Below are positions 1-12,200 of a stretch of 64,000 nucleotides of DNA, piece by piece; positions within the stretch are counted from its first letter, which is position 1; each line of letters starts with the position of its first letter. The notes beneath the pieces are model-generated. The model worked only from the letters and a program-made list of their open reading frames with translations. It was not told the origin of the DNA and made no database searches. This DNA comes from Aralia elata (taxonomy: Eukaryota; Streptophyta; Magnoliopsida; Apiales; Araliaceae). The stretch spans positions 558,001-622,000 of the forward strand of contig JAVJAP010000204.1 of assembly GCA_034770075.1 (NCBI GenBank). The letters run 5' to 3'. A program made the position numbers and the translations under genes.

Positions 1-269
1 ATGCTGAAAACTGCTGAAGATCACTTCTCATCCAACAAGAACCAAGTCTTACTAGTGGATGATTCTCCCCCAAGGTATCTTCTGAAAAGAAGAAAAACAA
101 GAAGGCTAAGGGCAAGGCGAAGGGAAAAGATAAAAAGAAACCTGATCCAGATAGCAAAGGAATTTGCTACCATTGCAATATGCCGGGACACTAGAAGAGG
201 AACTGCAAGGAGTATCTTGCGGACCAGAAGAAGCTTGGAGAAGCTTCGACTTTCGATCTAGGTGTATTC
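1..269 (+). pseudogene. Copia body A: C-terminal end of gag, broken
   Basis: This is the 3' part of the gag region, cut by the window edge. It aligns with the matching part of bodies B and C: a lysine-rich linker, then the CCHC zinc knuckle (CYHCNKPGHWKRNC in B and C) that binds RNA in the capsid. In A a deletion after position 64 removes about 20 bp of the lysine-rich linker and shifts the frame. The knuckle's tryptophan position is now a stop (cactagaag against cactggaag). The protein is therefore broken before it reaches the protease. The track-length reading frame of 86 codons here is the shifted frame, not real gag. Confidence 0.8.
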
Positions 270-1625
270 ATGATTGAAATTAATTTTTCTGAAAGTCTAA
301 ATTCTACTTGGGTATTGGATACCAGCTGTAGTTCTCACATATGTAATAATATGGAGGGACTAAGCAGAAGTAGAAAGCTGAACAAGGATGAAGTCGTCCT
401 ACGAGTGGGAAATGGAGCAAAGGTTGCTGCATTAGCTGTAGGGACTTATTGTTTAGCACTGCCTTCGGGAAAGTTCATTAGTTTAAATAATTGTTATTAT
501 GTTCCGACACTCATTAGAAACATTATTTTAATTTCTGTATTGGATATGGATGGTTTTGATATTATAATAAAGAACAATAGTTGTTCTATTTATAATAAAA
601 ATGTTTTATATGGTGTTGGCAATCTACTGAATGGACTTTACATACTTGATTTACATGAAAATATACTTCAAATTGAACAAACAAAGAAAAGAAAAAGAGA
701 TGATGTTAATTATACCTTTATGTGGCACTGTAGACTCGGTCATATTAATGAAATAAGATTATCCAAGTTGCATAAAGATGGGCTTTTAGAGCTATCTGAT
801 TACGAATCATATCCAACTTGTGAATCTTGTCTCATGGGTAAGATGACTAAATCCCCTTTTAGTAGAAAAGGAGAAAGAGTTACAGAGTTGCTAGCATTGG
901 TACACACAGACGTATGTGGACCTATGACAACGAATGCACGAGGAGGGTATTCTTATTTTATTACTTTTACTGATGATCATTCTAGATTTGGATATGTGTA
1001 TTTAATAAAATATAAATCTGAATCATTTGAAAAGTTCAAAGAATTCAGAAGTGAAGTAGAGAAGCAAACTGGTAAGAGTATTAAGATTCTTCGATCGGAT
1101 CGAGGAGGGGAATACTTGACCAATGAGTTTCTCAATTGTCTCAAAGAAAATGGTATAATCTCACAATGGAGTCTACCAGGAATGCCACAGTTGAATAGTG
1201 TATCTGAAAGGAGAAATCGAACATTGTTGGACATGGTTCGTTCCATGATGAGTTTTACCGACCTTCTAGTATCCTCCTGGGGTTATGCCTTAGAATCGGC
1301 TGCATACCTACTTAACAAGGTACCTACCAAATCCGTCCCAAAGACTCCATATGAGATATGGACAGGGAGGAAACCAAATCTTAAGCATGTTAAGACTTGG
1401 GGTTGTCCAGCTTATGTCAAAAGGTTTGAGCATGATAAGCTGAAGACTAGATCCGACAAATGTAGATTTGTGGGATACCCTAAAGAAACTGTAGGGTATT
1501 ATTTCTATCTTCCTACTGATCAAAAGGTGTTTGTAGCGAAACACGCTGCCTTCTTGAAAAAGGAGTTTATCCTTGAAGGGGTCAGTGGGAGTAAGATATA
1601 TCTTGAAGAAGTTCAAGAACTATAA
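270..1625 (+). pseudogene. Copia body A: protease and integrase part of pol
   Basis: This open stretch of 451 codons lies in the gag-pol frame. The protease motif is WVLDTSCSSH (around 306-336), where C and B have LDTGCSSH, so the active-site glycine is Ser here. The pre-integrase zinc region has HCRLGH followed by CESC. The integrase catalytic triad is visible: Asp at 909 (HTDVCGP), Asp at 1098 (SDRGGEY) and Glu at 1206 (SERRNRTLLDM), with 35 residues between the last two as expected. Unlike B and C, A keeps the 49 bp at 1260-1308. It ends at a TAA (1623) where C reads CAA. Integrase would join the cDNA to the host chromosome. Nothing here is likely to be expressed as a whole polyprotein. 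Confidence 0.88.
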
Positions 1626-2636
1626 AATACTCCGGATCAAAATAGTGTACCTGACCAAGTAGAAGAACCTACTATACCACAACCTATTCGTAAATCTGGC
1701 AGAGTACCGAAGATACCTGATAGGTATGGATTCATCATAGAGGATGATGATGAGGTACGCATCATAGATGATGATCCATTGACTTACGAAGAGGCTATAA
1801 GTAGTAAAGACTCAGAGAAATGGCTTGAAGCCATAAAATCCGAGATGGACTCCATGTATGAAAACCAAGTATGGACTTTGGTTTCACCACCTGAGGGCAT
1901 TGAGCCTATTAGGTGTAAATGGGTCTTTAAGAGAAAGATTGGAGCGGACGGCAAGGTAGAGACTTATAAGGCCCGACTGGTTGCAAAAGGTTTCAAACAA
2001 AGACAAGGAGTTGACTATGATGAAACCTTCTCACCAGTAGCTATGCTCAAGTCCATTCGGATTTTGCTTGCAATTGCAGCTTATTATGACTATGAGATCT
2101 GGCAAATGGACGTGAAAACGGCCTTCCTCAATGGAGAGCTTGAGGAAAATGTATATATGATACAGCCAGAGGGTTTTGTTTCAACGGTTGGAACAAACTA
2201 AGTCTGTAAGCTACAACGATCTATTTATGGGTTGGAGCAAGCTTCTCGAAGGTGGAACATCCATTTTGATGAGATAATCAAAAGGTTTGATTTTATCAAA
2301 AACGAAGATGAACCATGTGTGTACAAGAAGGTTAGTGGGAGCGCTGTATCATTCCTTGTATTATATGTTGATGATATATTACTGATAGGGAATGATGTTC
2401 CTGTGATACAGTCGATCAAAATTTGGTTATCTAAGCACTTCTCCATGAAGGACTTGGGTGAGGCATCCTATATTTTGGGGATAAAGATCTATAGAGATAG
2501 ATCTAAAAGGATGTTGGGCTTGACCCAAGGAAAGTACATTGACTCGATGCTAAAGAAGTTTAGCATGGAAGATTCCAAGAGAGGTCCCATGCCGATGAGC
2601 CATGGAATACATCTCTCCAAGAAACAGGCCCCAAAG
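1626..2636 (+). pseudogene. Copia body A: reverse transcriptase, RNase H deleted
   Basis: This continues the same frame as the integrase part. RT landmarks are KARLVAKGFKQ, QMDVKTAFLNGELEE and the catalytic YVDD box at 2364-2375. A TAA at 2199 replaces CAA, which B still has at the matching codon. The sequence stops after LSKKQAPK and jumps straight into LTR1. Compared with C, about 720 bp are missing, covering the end of RT, all of RNase H and the polypurine tract. B has the identical junction, so the deletion predates the duplication that made the array. Without RNase H and the polypurine tract, A could not complete its own replication cycle. Confidence 0.87.
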
Positions 2637-4458
2637 TGAAAGTAGTATGCACTCAAGCCAATCATATTTGATATGATGTAGCATATACTTTGTAATCTTA
2701 TTCATTTATTAATAAAAGAATTGATTTTCTTAAAAGGTATTTTATATTATCTACATGGTGCTGTTATATTAAATGTGATAAACCCATAGTTTTGAGCAAT
2801 GCTTTTAGAATCATGATGGTGATCATGCTAATGAGATCTAAATTCAAGATAGCTCACAAACTAAAATCGTTCCTAATCGTTGGATTACTAAATAGGGGAT
2901 TAGTGAATCCGGATAGATTAGTACATACGTTGCTTGCTCTTAAGAAGAGGATGATTGATCTCATAATCATTTGTGTGGAGACACTAAAGCAAGTATGTAT
3001 GTGCTTATTGGAGAATAAGTTCACTGAACGTGGCTCACTAAGAAATACCTAATGGAGTTTTGCTCGCCTGTTAGTAGGAATTCCTCTAGTGATAGTAGTA
3101 CAAGTGATCCTTGGACTTGAGATCATCATAGTATCTTGTGTATGATGAGTTATACTTTGACATGTCCCTTAAGAACTTTTAGGTATATCAAAGGGTATGA
3201 TTGGGTATAATTAGTTGTACATGGAGATATGTGAATGATCAACAAAGAATCTACCTCGTCTAGTAAAAGATGTGAATGTCCTATGTGATTCGATAAATGA
3301 TAACTCAGTAGTCCTTGGCCAAGGCAGAATTAAATTAGAAAGGAGTTTCTAATTTACATTATTTAGAGTTGTGCATTTGGGAATCGAAATACATATAATT
3401 AAATAAAATAAGACTTGACAGTAAATCTATGTCTTATATTTAATTGGGACATTGTATGGTAGAAGGATTGAATTGTACGGTAACTATTCACTGAAAGGTT
3501 CTTTTGTGATTGATGTTGAAATCTATATTATCTGGAAAGTCGTTGATCGCTAAGGGGGTTTACCCTTATTGTAGAATAAATGTTATTTATTTAAATGAAT
3601 TAAATAGTTTAATTTATTTATTTAAATAAGATTAGAATTGTTCTAATTGATTTATTTACAACCGGTTTAATATGGAGAACCTAAAGGGTCACACCGCAAA
3701 AGAAAAATATTTATTTAAGAAGTAAATGACATAATTGTAATAATAAGTTAAGTGTATTTAATTTAATCTATAGAGATAGAATAAATTAAATAGCTTAATA
3801 TTTATTATTTAATATTTTAGAAATATTAAATATAAATTAATAAGAGGAGTCTTATTATTATTATTACTATTACTATTATTTAATTCCTAATAGGGATTGA
3901 GAATTAATTAATAGAAGTACTCTCCCATGAATTCCTAATTGGATTAGGAGCATAATTAATTAAAGGAGTTTAATTATAATAGAAACCCTAATCCTAAATA
4001 GTTTAGGGAAGGGTTATTCCTACATCTATAAATAAGAGAAGTCTTATCATAGATTAGGGTTACACATTCTTGCATTAGATTGTGGAGAGTACTTGCAATT
4101 TCTATAGATATAGAAACTAGGGTTTTGCCAACACCCAACTTCTTGAATAACTATTCTTCCTTGGTAAATCACCTCTAGAGGCCAAACACTTGGGTGGCTA
4201 ACGTTGATCAAGTAAAGGAATTTAGTCGGTGGAATTCAAGGAGAACGCGAAGCAATTGGAGGTGAACTTGTACCCGAGGAAGCACGGTTCTACGAGGGTA
4301 TAATTTCTTAATATCTATCTCTTTCGTTTATATCGTTAATTGAGCATATAGATTGATCATGTTGATGGTTTGTATAAAATTTTAAAATCCGATTTTATCG
4401 CGCTTCCGCTCTATTTGTGTAATTTGATTGCATGCTTGCGTAATATACAAACCTAACA
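2637..4458 (+). repeat. LTR1 of the copia array (1822 bp)
   Basis: It starts TGAAAGTAGTATGCAC and ends AACCTAACA. It serves as the 3' LTR of A and the 5' LTR of B. It is nearly the same as LTR2 with the hAT element removed (both 1822 bp) and more different from LTR3, as expected if LTR1 and LTR2 are duplicates of one LTR. It holds the uninterrupted hAT target TCATAGATTAGGG at about 4048. A TATA box lies at 4026-4036. An 86-codon open stretch at 2792-3052 recurs in the other LTRs but has no recognisable domain and is not called as a gene. Confidence 0.95.
4026..4036 (+). promoter_or_regulatory. TATA box of LTR1
   Basis: CTATAAATAAG is the best core promoter in the LTR. The same element is found in LTR2 (10665-10675), LTR3 (19325-19335), the D 5' LTR (25283-25293), the solo copia LTR (33016-33026), the D 3' LTR (49555-49565) and, reversed, the E 5' LTR (near 58120-58131). 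The U3/R boundary should lie roughly 30 bp downstream. Confidence 0.7.
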
Positions 4459-4459
4459 G

Positions 4460-4472
4460 TGGTATCAGAGCC
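4460..4472 (+). other. Primer binding site of body B
   Basis: TGGTATCAGAGCC begins two bases after the LTR1 end. It is complementary to the 3' end of plant initiator tRNA-Met, the usual primer for copia minus-strand DNA synthesis. The same site is present for body C at 12401-12413. Confidence 0.92.
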
Positions 4473-6066
4473 AAATCTTGTGCTAATTATCGATTTTGAT
4501 GATTCCATGTGTGTATGGTATGCGATTGGATCGAAATTTCTAGGCAGAATCCGTTTTTTCTGAAACTGCTACGCGGCGCAGCTGCGCCCAAACCCAGAAA
4601 ATCGTTTCTGGGGTTCAGCGCAGCTGCGCCGTTTCTCAGTTCATTCTGGGCGCAGCTGCGCTGGACAACAGAATCCGAAAAAATATTTTTTCCTTCAATT
4701 GAAATAAATGGTTTATTTAATTGATATAAGTTTAAAATAAAGATGTTTATTTTATCTGGAATAGGAATTCAGATTGCTAAAATTAAAGGAGTTTAATTTG
4801 GATTTGGTTTTTGATTAAAATAAAAGAGTTTATTTTGTTTCAAAACTAAATATTAGCAAAACGTTTGCCCATTAATTGATATCAATGCATATATGGAATG
4901 GTTTTATTATTCATGGGATGAATGTTATTTATTGATACATATAGAGATATGCATGGTAATAAATAGGGATTGATAATGGACTATTGACCAATGTGTGATT
5001 GGATTTATTTTAGTGGATGCTTGAATGTATGGGTTTTTATAAATGGGGTCTGCGTACCTCGTCTTCTCTAATTTTTCTTAATGTAAATTCTATCTCCCTC
5101 CTATGTACTTCCCCTTGACTGCTGATCAAGGTTTCTATTTATTATAAATAGTTTTGTAATAGGACTAGTTAGAATTAATTTTGAAGAATTGGAGACAAAG
5201 TAGCAAGGAGCGCTTGAAGACCCGTTTGTAATGGAGCCCAGGTTTAAATGTAATAGTTATATTTAAATTTTATTCTTGCACCCTAGGTTTGACCTTTTGG
5301 TTCACTTGGTGGCTCTAGCGAACCAAACTATAGTAAAAGTCCATAATCAATCCGGGTAGAATATAGTATTATATATGTGCATGCTTACTATATATATATA
5401 TATATTATATATTATACAACATGCTTCGCATGTTAAATAATATGACGCGTATTTTATATACATATGTGCATGCGCCCTAAACAAGATGAGACTAATAATA
5501 ATAAACCGCTCAAAAAAATTATATTAAGTCATAAGCGTTCAAAGATATTTGGAATATCGAACGTCGCCTTCTAGCATGGTAAAACAATAGAGTATTAAAT
5601 ATTTAATATGAGTTTGTTGTGTCACCACAAGGCAAGTATTAAATATTTAAGATATTGCATTATCACATTTGATGCTTATTAAGGAATTGAACATTACTGT
5701 TTTGTTGTGTCACCACAAGGACGGTATTTTTCTCTTCACATATATGGAAGTGCTAGGTCGGACTTAACTTGGATAATTTTGATTCGGATGTGTCACCACT
5801 TGATCAAAATAATCTAAGAGGCAAAATAAAAGGAGTTACATAGTGATGTAATTGACAATAGTTGTCTACCTATTTATTTATATATCGCTTGTTGTGTCAC
5901 CACAAGGCTATATACATTTGAAATGGGGTCCTTAATCTAACTAGTAAAACTTTAATTAGATTTGCCGAACTATATATATTGAGGGTAATATAGTTTGATG
6001 AAAATAGTGGGAGATACCAATTTAAATAAAGACCTAATTTATTTTGGTAATTAATTAAATGAATGA
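4473..6066 (+). other. Untranslated leader of body B
   Basis: About 1.6 kb between the primer site and gag, with no protein I recognise. It holds three copies of the palindrome GCGCAGCTGCGC (4575-4588, 4618-4629, 4650-4661), an AT microsatellite near 5391-5415, a short hairpin AACATGC-TTC-GCATGTT (5418-5434), and four spaced copies of a GTGTCACCAC motif (about 5613, 5701, 5789 and 5889). In three of these the motif is part of TTGTTGTGTCACCACAAGG and can fold as TTGTG-TCAC-CACAA. The leader probably carries packaging or dimerisation signals, but that is inference. Confidence 0.8.
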
Positions 6067-7041
6067 ATGCTAAAATGTTGTCTATTTCACATGCAGAATT
6101 TAAAAATATCAAACTCACTATCACTGCGTAGCATACTTGATGCTAACAAATTGACCGGACCGAATTACACGGACTGTTTAAGAAATCTGAGAATTGTTTT
6201 CACTGCTGAAAAGATTTCTTATGTCCTAAATTCGCCAGTCCCTGCAAGTGTTGCAGAAACAACCTCTGAGGAAGAGATTGCTACTTTTAGAAAGTGGCAA
6301 GATGATGCAATCTTGGCTCAATGCATCATGCTCGCATCCCTGAGTAACGAGCTTCAGCGTCAGCATAAAACTATGGATGCTCCTACTATATTGCTGCACC
6401 TCAAAGAGTTGTATGGTGAGCAAAGTAGGACTGCTAGATATCAGATATTTAAGGAGCTCTTCCGATCTCGTATGACTGAGGGCACTGCTGTTGAGACTCA
6501 TATCCTTAAGATGATCAATCTGATTGAACAACTTGGACAGCTTGGGTTCGTGATGGATGGGGAGTTAAGTCAAGATTTGATCTTGCAGTCACTCCCGGAC
6601 ACCTTCTTATAATTTGTTGTGAATTTTCACATGAATAAGTTGGACGTCAGCTTGCCTGAGTTACTTAACATGCTGAAAACTGCCGAAGGTCACTTCTCAT
6701 CCAACAAGAACCAAGTCTTACTAGTGGATGATTCTTCCAAGAAAAGGAAGAGGCTCAAGGTATCTTCTGAAAAGAAGAAAAATAAGAAGGCTAAGGGCAA
6801 GGCGAAGAGAAAGGATAAAAAGAAACCTGATCCAGATAGCAAAGGAATTTGCTACCATTGCAATAAGCCGGGACACTGGAAGAGGAACTGCAAAGAGTAT
6901 CTTGCGGACCAGAAGAAGCTTGGAGAAGCTTCAACTTCCGATCTAGGTTTGTTCATGATTGAAATTAATTTTTCTGAAAGTCAAAATTCTACTTGGATAT
7001 TGGATACCGGTTGTAGTTCTCACATATGTAATAATATGTAG
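6067..7041 (+). pseudogene. Copia body B: gag and protease
   Basis: Single frame from ATG 6067; an internal ATG at 6091 is an equally plausible start. The N-terminal part (LRSILDANKLTGPNY, ...LRNLRIV) is the plant copia gag type. The CCHC knuckle CYHCNKPGHWKRNC lies near 6850-6893, after a lysine-rich stretch. The protease motif is WILDTGCSSH near 6993-7022. Two nonsense codons break it: TAA at 6610, where the related element D reads CAA, and TAG at 7039. Both are shared with body C, which marks B's 5' part as C-derived. Confidence 0.9.
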
Positions 7042-8277
7042 GGACTAAGCAGAAGTAGAAAGCGGAACAAGGATGAAGTCATCCAACGAGTGGGAAATGG
7101 AGCAAAGGTTGCTGCATTAGCTGTAGGGACTTATTGTTTAGCACTGCCTTCGGGCAAGTTCATTAGTTTAAATAATTGTTATTATGTTTCGACACTCATT
7201 AGAAACATTATTTCAATATCTGTATTGGATATGGATGGTTTTGATATTATAATAAAGAACAACAGTTGTTCTATTTATAATAAAAATATTTTATATGTTC
7301 TTGGGAACTTACTGAATGGACTTTACATACTTGACTTGCATGAAAATATACTTCAAATTGAACAAAATAAGAAAAGAAAAAGAGATGATGTTAATTATAC
7401 CTTTATGTGGCACTGTAGACTCGTTCATATCAATGAAACAAGATTATCCAAGTAGCATAAAGATGGGCTTTTAGAGCTATCTGATTACGAATCATATCCA
7501 ACTTGTGAATCTTGTCTCATAGGTAAGATGACTAAATCTCCTTTTACTGGAAAAGGAGAAAGAGTTACAGAGTTGTTAGCGTTGGTACACACAGACGTAT
7601 GTGGACCTATGACAACGAATGCACGAGTAGGGTATTCTTATTTTATTACTTTCACTGATGATCATTCTAGATTTGGATATGTGTATTTAATGAAATACAA
7701 ATCTAAATCATTTGAAAAGTTCAAAGAATTCAAAAGTGAAGTAGAGAAGCAAATTGGTAAGAGTATTAAGATTCTTCGATCAGATCGAGGAGGGGAATAC
7801 TTAACCAATGAGTTTCTCAATTGTCTCAAAGAAAATGGTATAATCTCACAATGGACTCTACCAGGAATGCCACAATTGAATGGTGTATTTGAAAGGAGAA
7901 ATCGAACATTGTTGGACATAGTTCGTTCCATGATGAGTTTTACCTACTTAACAAGGTACCTACCAAATCCGTCCCAAAGACTCCATATGAGATATGGACA
8001 GGGAGGAAACCAAATCTTAAGCATGTTAAGACTTGGGGTTGTCCAGCTTATGTCAAAAGGTTTGAGCATGATAAGCTGAAGACTAGATCCGACAAATGTA
8101 GATTTGTGGGATACCCTAAAGAAACTGTAGGGTATTATTTCTATCTTCCTACTGATCAAAAGGTGTTTGTAGCGAAACACGCTGCCTTCTTGAAAAAGGA
8201 GTTTATCCTTGAAGGGGTCAGTGGGAGTAAGATATATCTTGAAGAAGTTCAAGAACTATAAAATACTCCGGATCAAA
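7042..8277 (+). pseudogene. Copia body B: integrase, with 49-bp deletion and chimera junction
   Basis: Continues the gag frame through the pre-integrase HCRLVH and integrase (HTDVCGP, SDRGGEY, FERRNRTLLD). A TAG at 7453 interrupts it; C has TCG and A has TTG at that codon. At 7944/7945 a 49-bp deletion between two ACC triplets shifts the frame. The deletion is shared with C but absent from A. From 8076 onward the sequence follows A instead of C (for example TAA at 8258, where C has CAA). The switch point must therefore lie between about 7945 and 8076. Confidence 0.88.
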
Positions 8278-9275
8278 ATAGTGTACCTGACCAAGTAGAA
8301 GAACCTACTGTACCACAACCTATTCGTAAATCTGGAAGAGTACCGAAGATACCTGATAGGTATGGATTCATCATAGAGGATGATGATGAGGTACGCATCA
8401 TAGATGATGATGATCCATTGACTTACGAAGAGGCTATAAGTAGTAAAGACTCAGAGAAATGGCTTGAAGCCATAAAATCCGAGATGGACTCCATGTATGA
8501 AAACCAAGTATGGACTTTGGTTTCACCACCTGAGGGCATTGAGCCTATTAGGTGTAAATGGGTCTTTAAGAGAAAGACTGGAGCGGACGGCAAAGTAGAG
8601 ACTTATAAGGCCCGACTGGTTGCAAAAGGTTTCAAACAAAGACAAGTAGTTGACTATGATGAAACCTTCTCACCAGTAGCTATGCTCAAGTCCATTCGGA
8701 TTTTGCTTGCAATTGCAGCTTATTATGACTATGAGATCTGGCAAATGGACGTGAAAACGGCCTTCCTCAATGGAGAGCTTGAGGAAAATGTATATATGAT
8801 ACAGCCAGAGAGTTTTGTTTCAACGGTTGGAACAAACCAAGTCTGTAAGCTACAACGATCTATTTATGGGTTGGAGCAAGCTTCTCGAAGGTGGAACATC
8901 CATTTTGATGAGATAATCAAAATGTTTGATTTTATCAAAAACGAAGATGAACCATGTGTGTACAAGAAGGTTAGTGGGAGCGCTGTATCATTCCTTGTAT
9001 TATATGTTGATGATATATTACTGATAGGGAATGATGTTCCTGTGCTACAGTCGATCAAAATTTGGTTATCTAAGCACTTCTCCATGAAGGACTTGGGTGA
9101 GGCATCCTATATTTTAGGAATAAAGATCTATAGAGATAGATCTAAAAGGATGCTGGGCTTGACCCAAGGAAAGTACATTGACTCGATGCTAAAGAAGTTT
9201 AGCATGGAAGATTCCAAGAGAGGTCTCATGCCGATGAGCCATGGAATATACCTCTCCAAGAAACAGGCCCCAAAG
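8278..9275 (+). pseudogene. Copia body B: reverse transcriptase, RNase H deleted
   Basis: One open stretch of 286 codons from 8418 covers most of RT: KARLVAKGFKQ, QMDVKTAFLNGELEE and FLVLYVDDILLIGND. It ends at LSKKQAPK, where the sequence jumps into LTR2 at exactly the junction seen in A. RNase H and the polypurine tract are missing. Only scattered substitutions separate it from A's RT, and rather more separate it from C's. The frame is offset from the gag frame by the upstream 49-bp deletion. Confidence 0.88.
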
Positions 9276-12200
9276 TGAAAGTAGTATGCAGTCAAGCCAA
9301 TCATATTTGATATGATGTAGCATATACTTTGTAATCTTATTCATTTATTAATAAAAGAATTGATTTTTTTAAAAGGTATTTTATATTATCTACATAGTGT
9401 TGTTATATTAAATGTGATAAACCCATAGTTTTGAGCAATGCTTTTAGAATCATGATGGTGATCATGCTAATGAGATCTAAATTCAAGATAGCTCACAAAC
9501 TAAAATCGTTCCTAATCGTTGGATTACTAAATAGGGGATTAGTGAATCCGGATAGATTAGTACATACGTTGCTTGCTCTTAAGAAGAGGATGATTGATCT
9601 CATAATCATTTGTGTGGAGACACTAAAGCAAGTATGTAGGTGCTTATTGGAGAATAAGTTCACTGAACGTGGCTCGCTAAGGAATATCTAATGGAGTTTT
9701 GCTCGCCTGTCAGTAGGAATTCCTCTAGTGATAGTAGTACAAGTGATCCTTGGACTTGAGATCATCATAGTATCTTGTGTATGATGAGTTATACTTTGAC
9801 ATGTCCCTTAAGAACTTTTGGGTATATCAAAGGGTATGATTAGGTATAATTAGTTGTACATGGAGATATGTGAATGATCAACAAAGAATCTACCTCGTCT
9901 AGTAAAAGATGTGAATGTCCTATATGATTCGATAAATGATAACTCAGTAGTCCTTGGCCAAGGCAGAATTAAATTAGAAAGGAGTTTCTAATTTACATTA
10001 TTTAGAGTTGTGCATTTGGGAATCGAAATACATATAATTAAATAAAATAAGACTTGACAGTAAATCTATGTCTTATATTTAATTGGGACATTGTATGGTA
10101 GAAGGATTGAATTGTACGGCAACTATTCACTGAAAGGTTCTTTTGTGATTGATGTTGAAATCTATATTATCTGGAAAGTCGTTGATCGCTAAGGGGGCTT
10201 ACCCTTATTGTAGAATAAATGTTATTTATTTAAATGAATTAAATAGTTTAATATATTTATTTAAATAAGATTAGAATTGTTCTAATTGATTTATTTACAA
10301 CCGGTTTAATAGGCAGAACCTAAAGGGTCACACCGCAAAAGGAAAATATTTATTTAAGAAGTAAATGACATAATTGTAATAATAAGTTAAGTGTATTTAA
10401 TTTAATCTATAGAGATAGAATAAATTAAATAGCTTAATATTTATTATTTAATATTTTAGAAATATTAAATATAAATTAATAAGAGGAGTCTTATTATTAT
10501 TATTACTATTACTATTATTTCATTCCTAATAGGGATTGAGAATTAATTAATAGAAGTACTCTCCCATGAATTCCTAATTGGATTAGGAGCATAATTAATT
10601 AAAGGAGTTTAATTATAATAGAAACCCTAATCCTAAATAGTTTAGGGAAGGGTTATTCCTACATCTATAAATAAGAGGAGTCTTATCATAGATTAGAGAT
10701 GCACAAAAGGCCTGAGGCCCGCGACCTGGCCTTGGTCCGGCCTGAGCCCGACCTGGTCAAAGCCCGACCTGGTCAAAGCCTGGCCCGGTCTGGCCCGGTC
10801 TGGAAGGCTTAAAAAGGCCAACATTTTAGCATAAAAATCTAGCCTGGACTGGCCTGTCCCAAAGCCTGACCTGGCCTGTGGCCTGAATCCAGCCTGGGCC
10901 TGGCCTGGTCCGGCCCAACTGGCCTGGCCTGCGTGTTGGCTTGTTACGTGTTTATGGTGCTAGTTGTTGTCCTATTAAAATATTGTCTTTTGCTCTATTT
11001 TTGTTTACCTTAACGGTTAAAAAAAAGAAAACAAAAGACACCCACAGTTACATATGTGCAAGAGTTACTCTTACGTCTCACTGCCCAATGGCCAAGGGGC
11101 AACTCCCAAGTCACATGCAAGACAACAAGAGCTACAAAATGTTCACCAAAGTCTGCCGACACATAGTACAAGTTACAAAGACATCAATTCAAGTAAAAAA
11201 TAAATAAATAAAGGAAGCCTACTTTACTACTTTAGTAAATTAGTTCTTTACTTCTTTATCGAGAAAGAGAGAGAATGAGACCAAAATGATAGCATTGAAT
11301 GAAAACATAAGATACTAAATAAATATTAAATAATACTTAATGGTTAATACTTTATTACCTAACCTAAGTGAGCTGTCAACACCAATTAGTAAACAATAGG
11401 CCTATTAATCTAATATATTTGTTACACAGTATGTTTGTTTGTTTAGGATCTCTTTCTTTCTTCTGCATTTTCGACTTTCTGCTATCTATCTTTCTCTCTT
11501 TTAGGCCTTTTCACTACGACACTACTCTTCGATTATCTTAATTTCTCCATCGTTCCCACTTCCCTTTCTAAAAATTGGAGCTTTTGTTTGAAAGTTCTAT
11601 GGAGCACTGGGCGTGAATTCATGAAGATGCGCCACGAATTGACGGTGAGATTATAAGTATCTGACATTTCTTCAATTCATTCTTGAAAAATTAGAATTAG
11701 TATTTTTTTTAATATTACATATTTTTTTTTTATAAAAAGGGTGCTTGGGTGGAATGTTGGACCAGACCGCCATGACCTTCTCTGCAGGCCTCAACAGACC
11801 ATCTCTTCCATCGCTAAGCCTGGCCTGGCCTGACCTGCAGGCCTTAACAAATCATCTTTTTAATCGCCAAGTCTGGCCTGGCCTAGCCTGCAGGCCCAAA
11901 GTCAAAGCCTGGACTGGTTTGGTCAACGGCCAAAGCCTGACAGGTTCAGGCCGGACCAAGGTCGGGCCGGCCTGTTGTGCACCCCTATCATAGATTAGGG
12001 TTACACACTCTTGCATTAGATTGTGGAGAGTACTTGCAATTTCTATAGATATAGAAACTAGGGTTTTGCCAACACCCAACTTCTTGAATAACTATTCTTC
12101 CTTGGTAAATCACCTCTAGAGGCCAAACACTTGGGTGGCTAACGTTGATCAAGTAAAGGAATTTAGTCGGTGGAATTCAAGGAGAACGCGAAGGAATTGG

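Noticed and set aside
1308..1616. Identical 102-codon antisense ORFs in A and B (also 7944-8252)
   Set aside because: They are the opposite strand of integrase/linker sequence that is identical in A and B because of the duplication.
2792..3052. An 86-codon ORF that recurs in LTR1, LTR2, LTR3 and partly in the solo LTR
   Set aside because: It lies in LTR U3 and is shared only because the LTRs are copies. It is shortened in the solo LTR, broken in D and has no recognisable domain.
4460..4472. tRNA-Met-like sequences as tRNA genes
   Set aside because: Only 11-13 bases match, directly next to LTR ends. They are primer binding sites; no cloverleaf is present.
4509..4724. A 71-codon ORF in the leader of B, repeated in C at 12450-12665
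   Set aside because: It spans the GC palindromes. D's matching region reads a different protein, so the palindromes rather than the frame are kept.
10941..11207. An 88-codon ORF within the hAT element
   Set aside because: No zinc finger, DDE or dimerisation motif of hAT transposases, and it is far too short.
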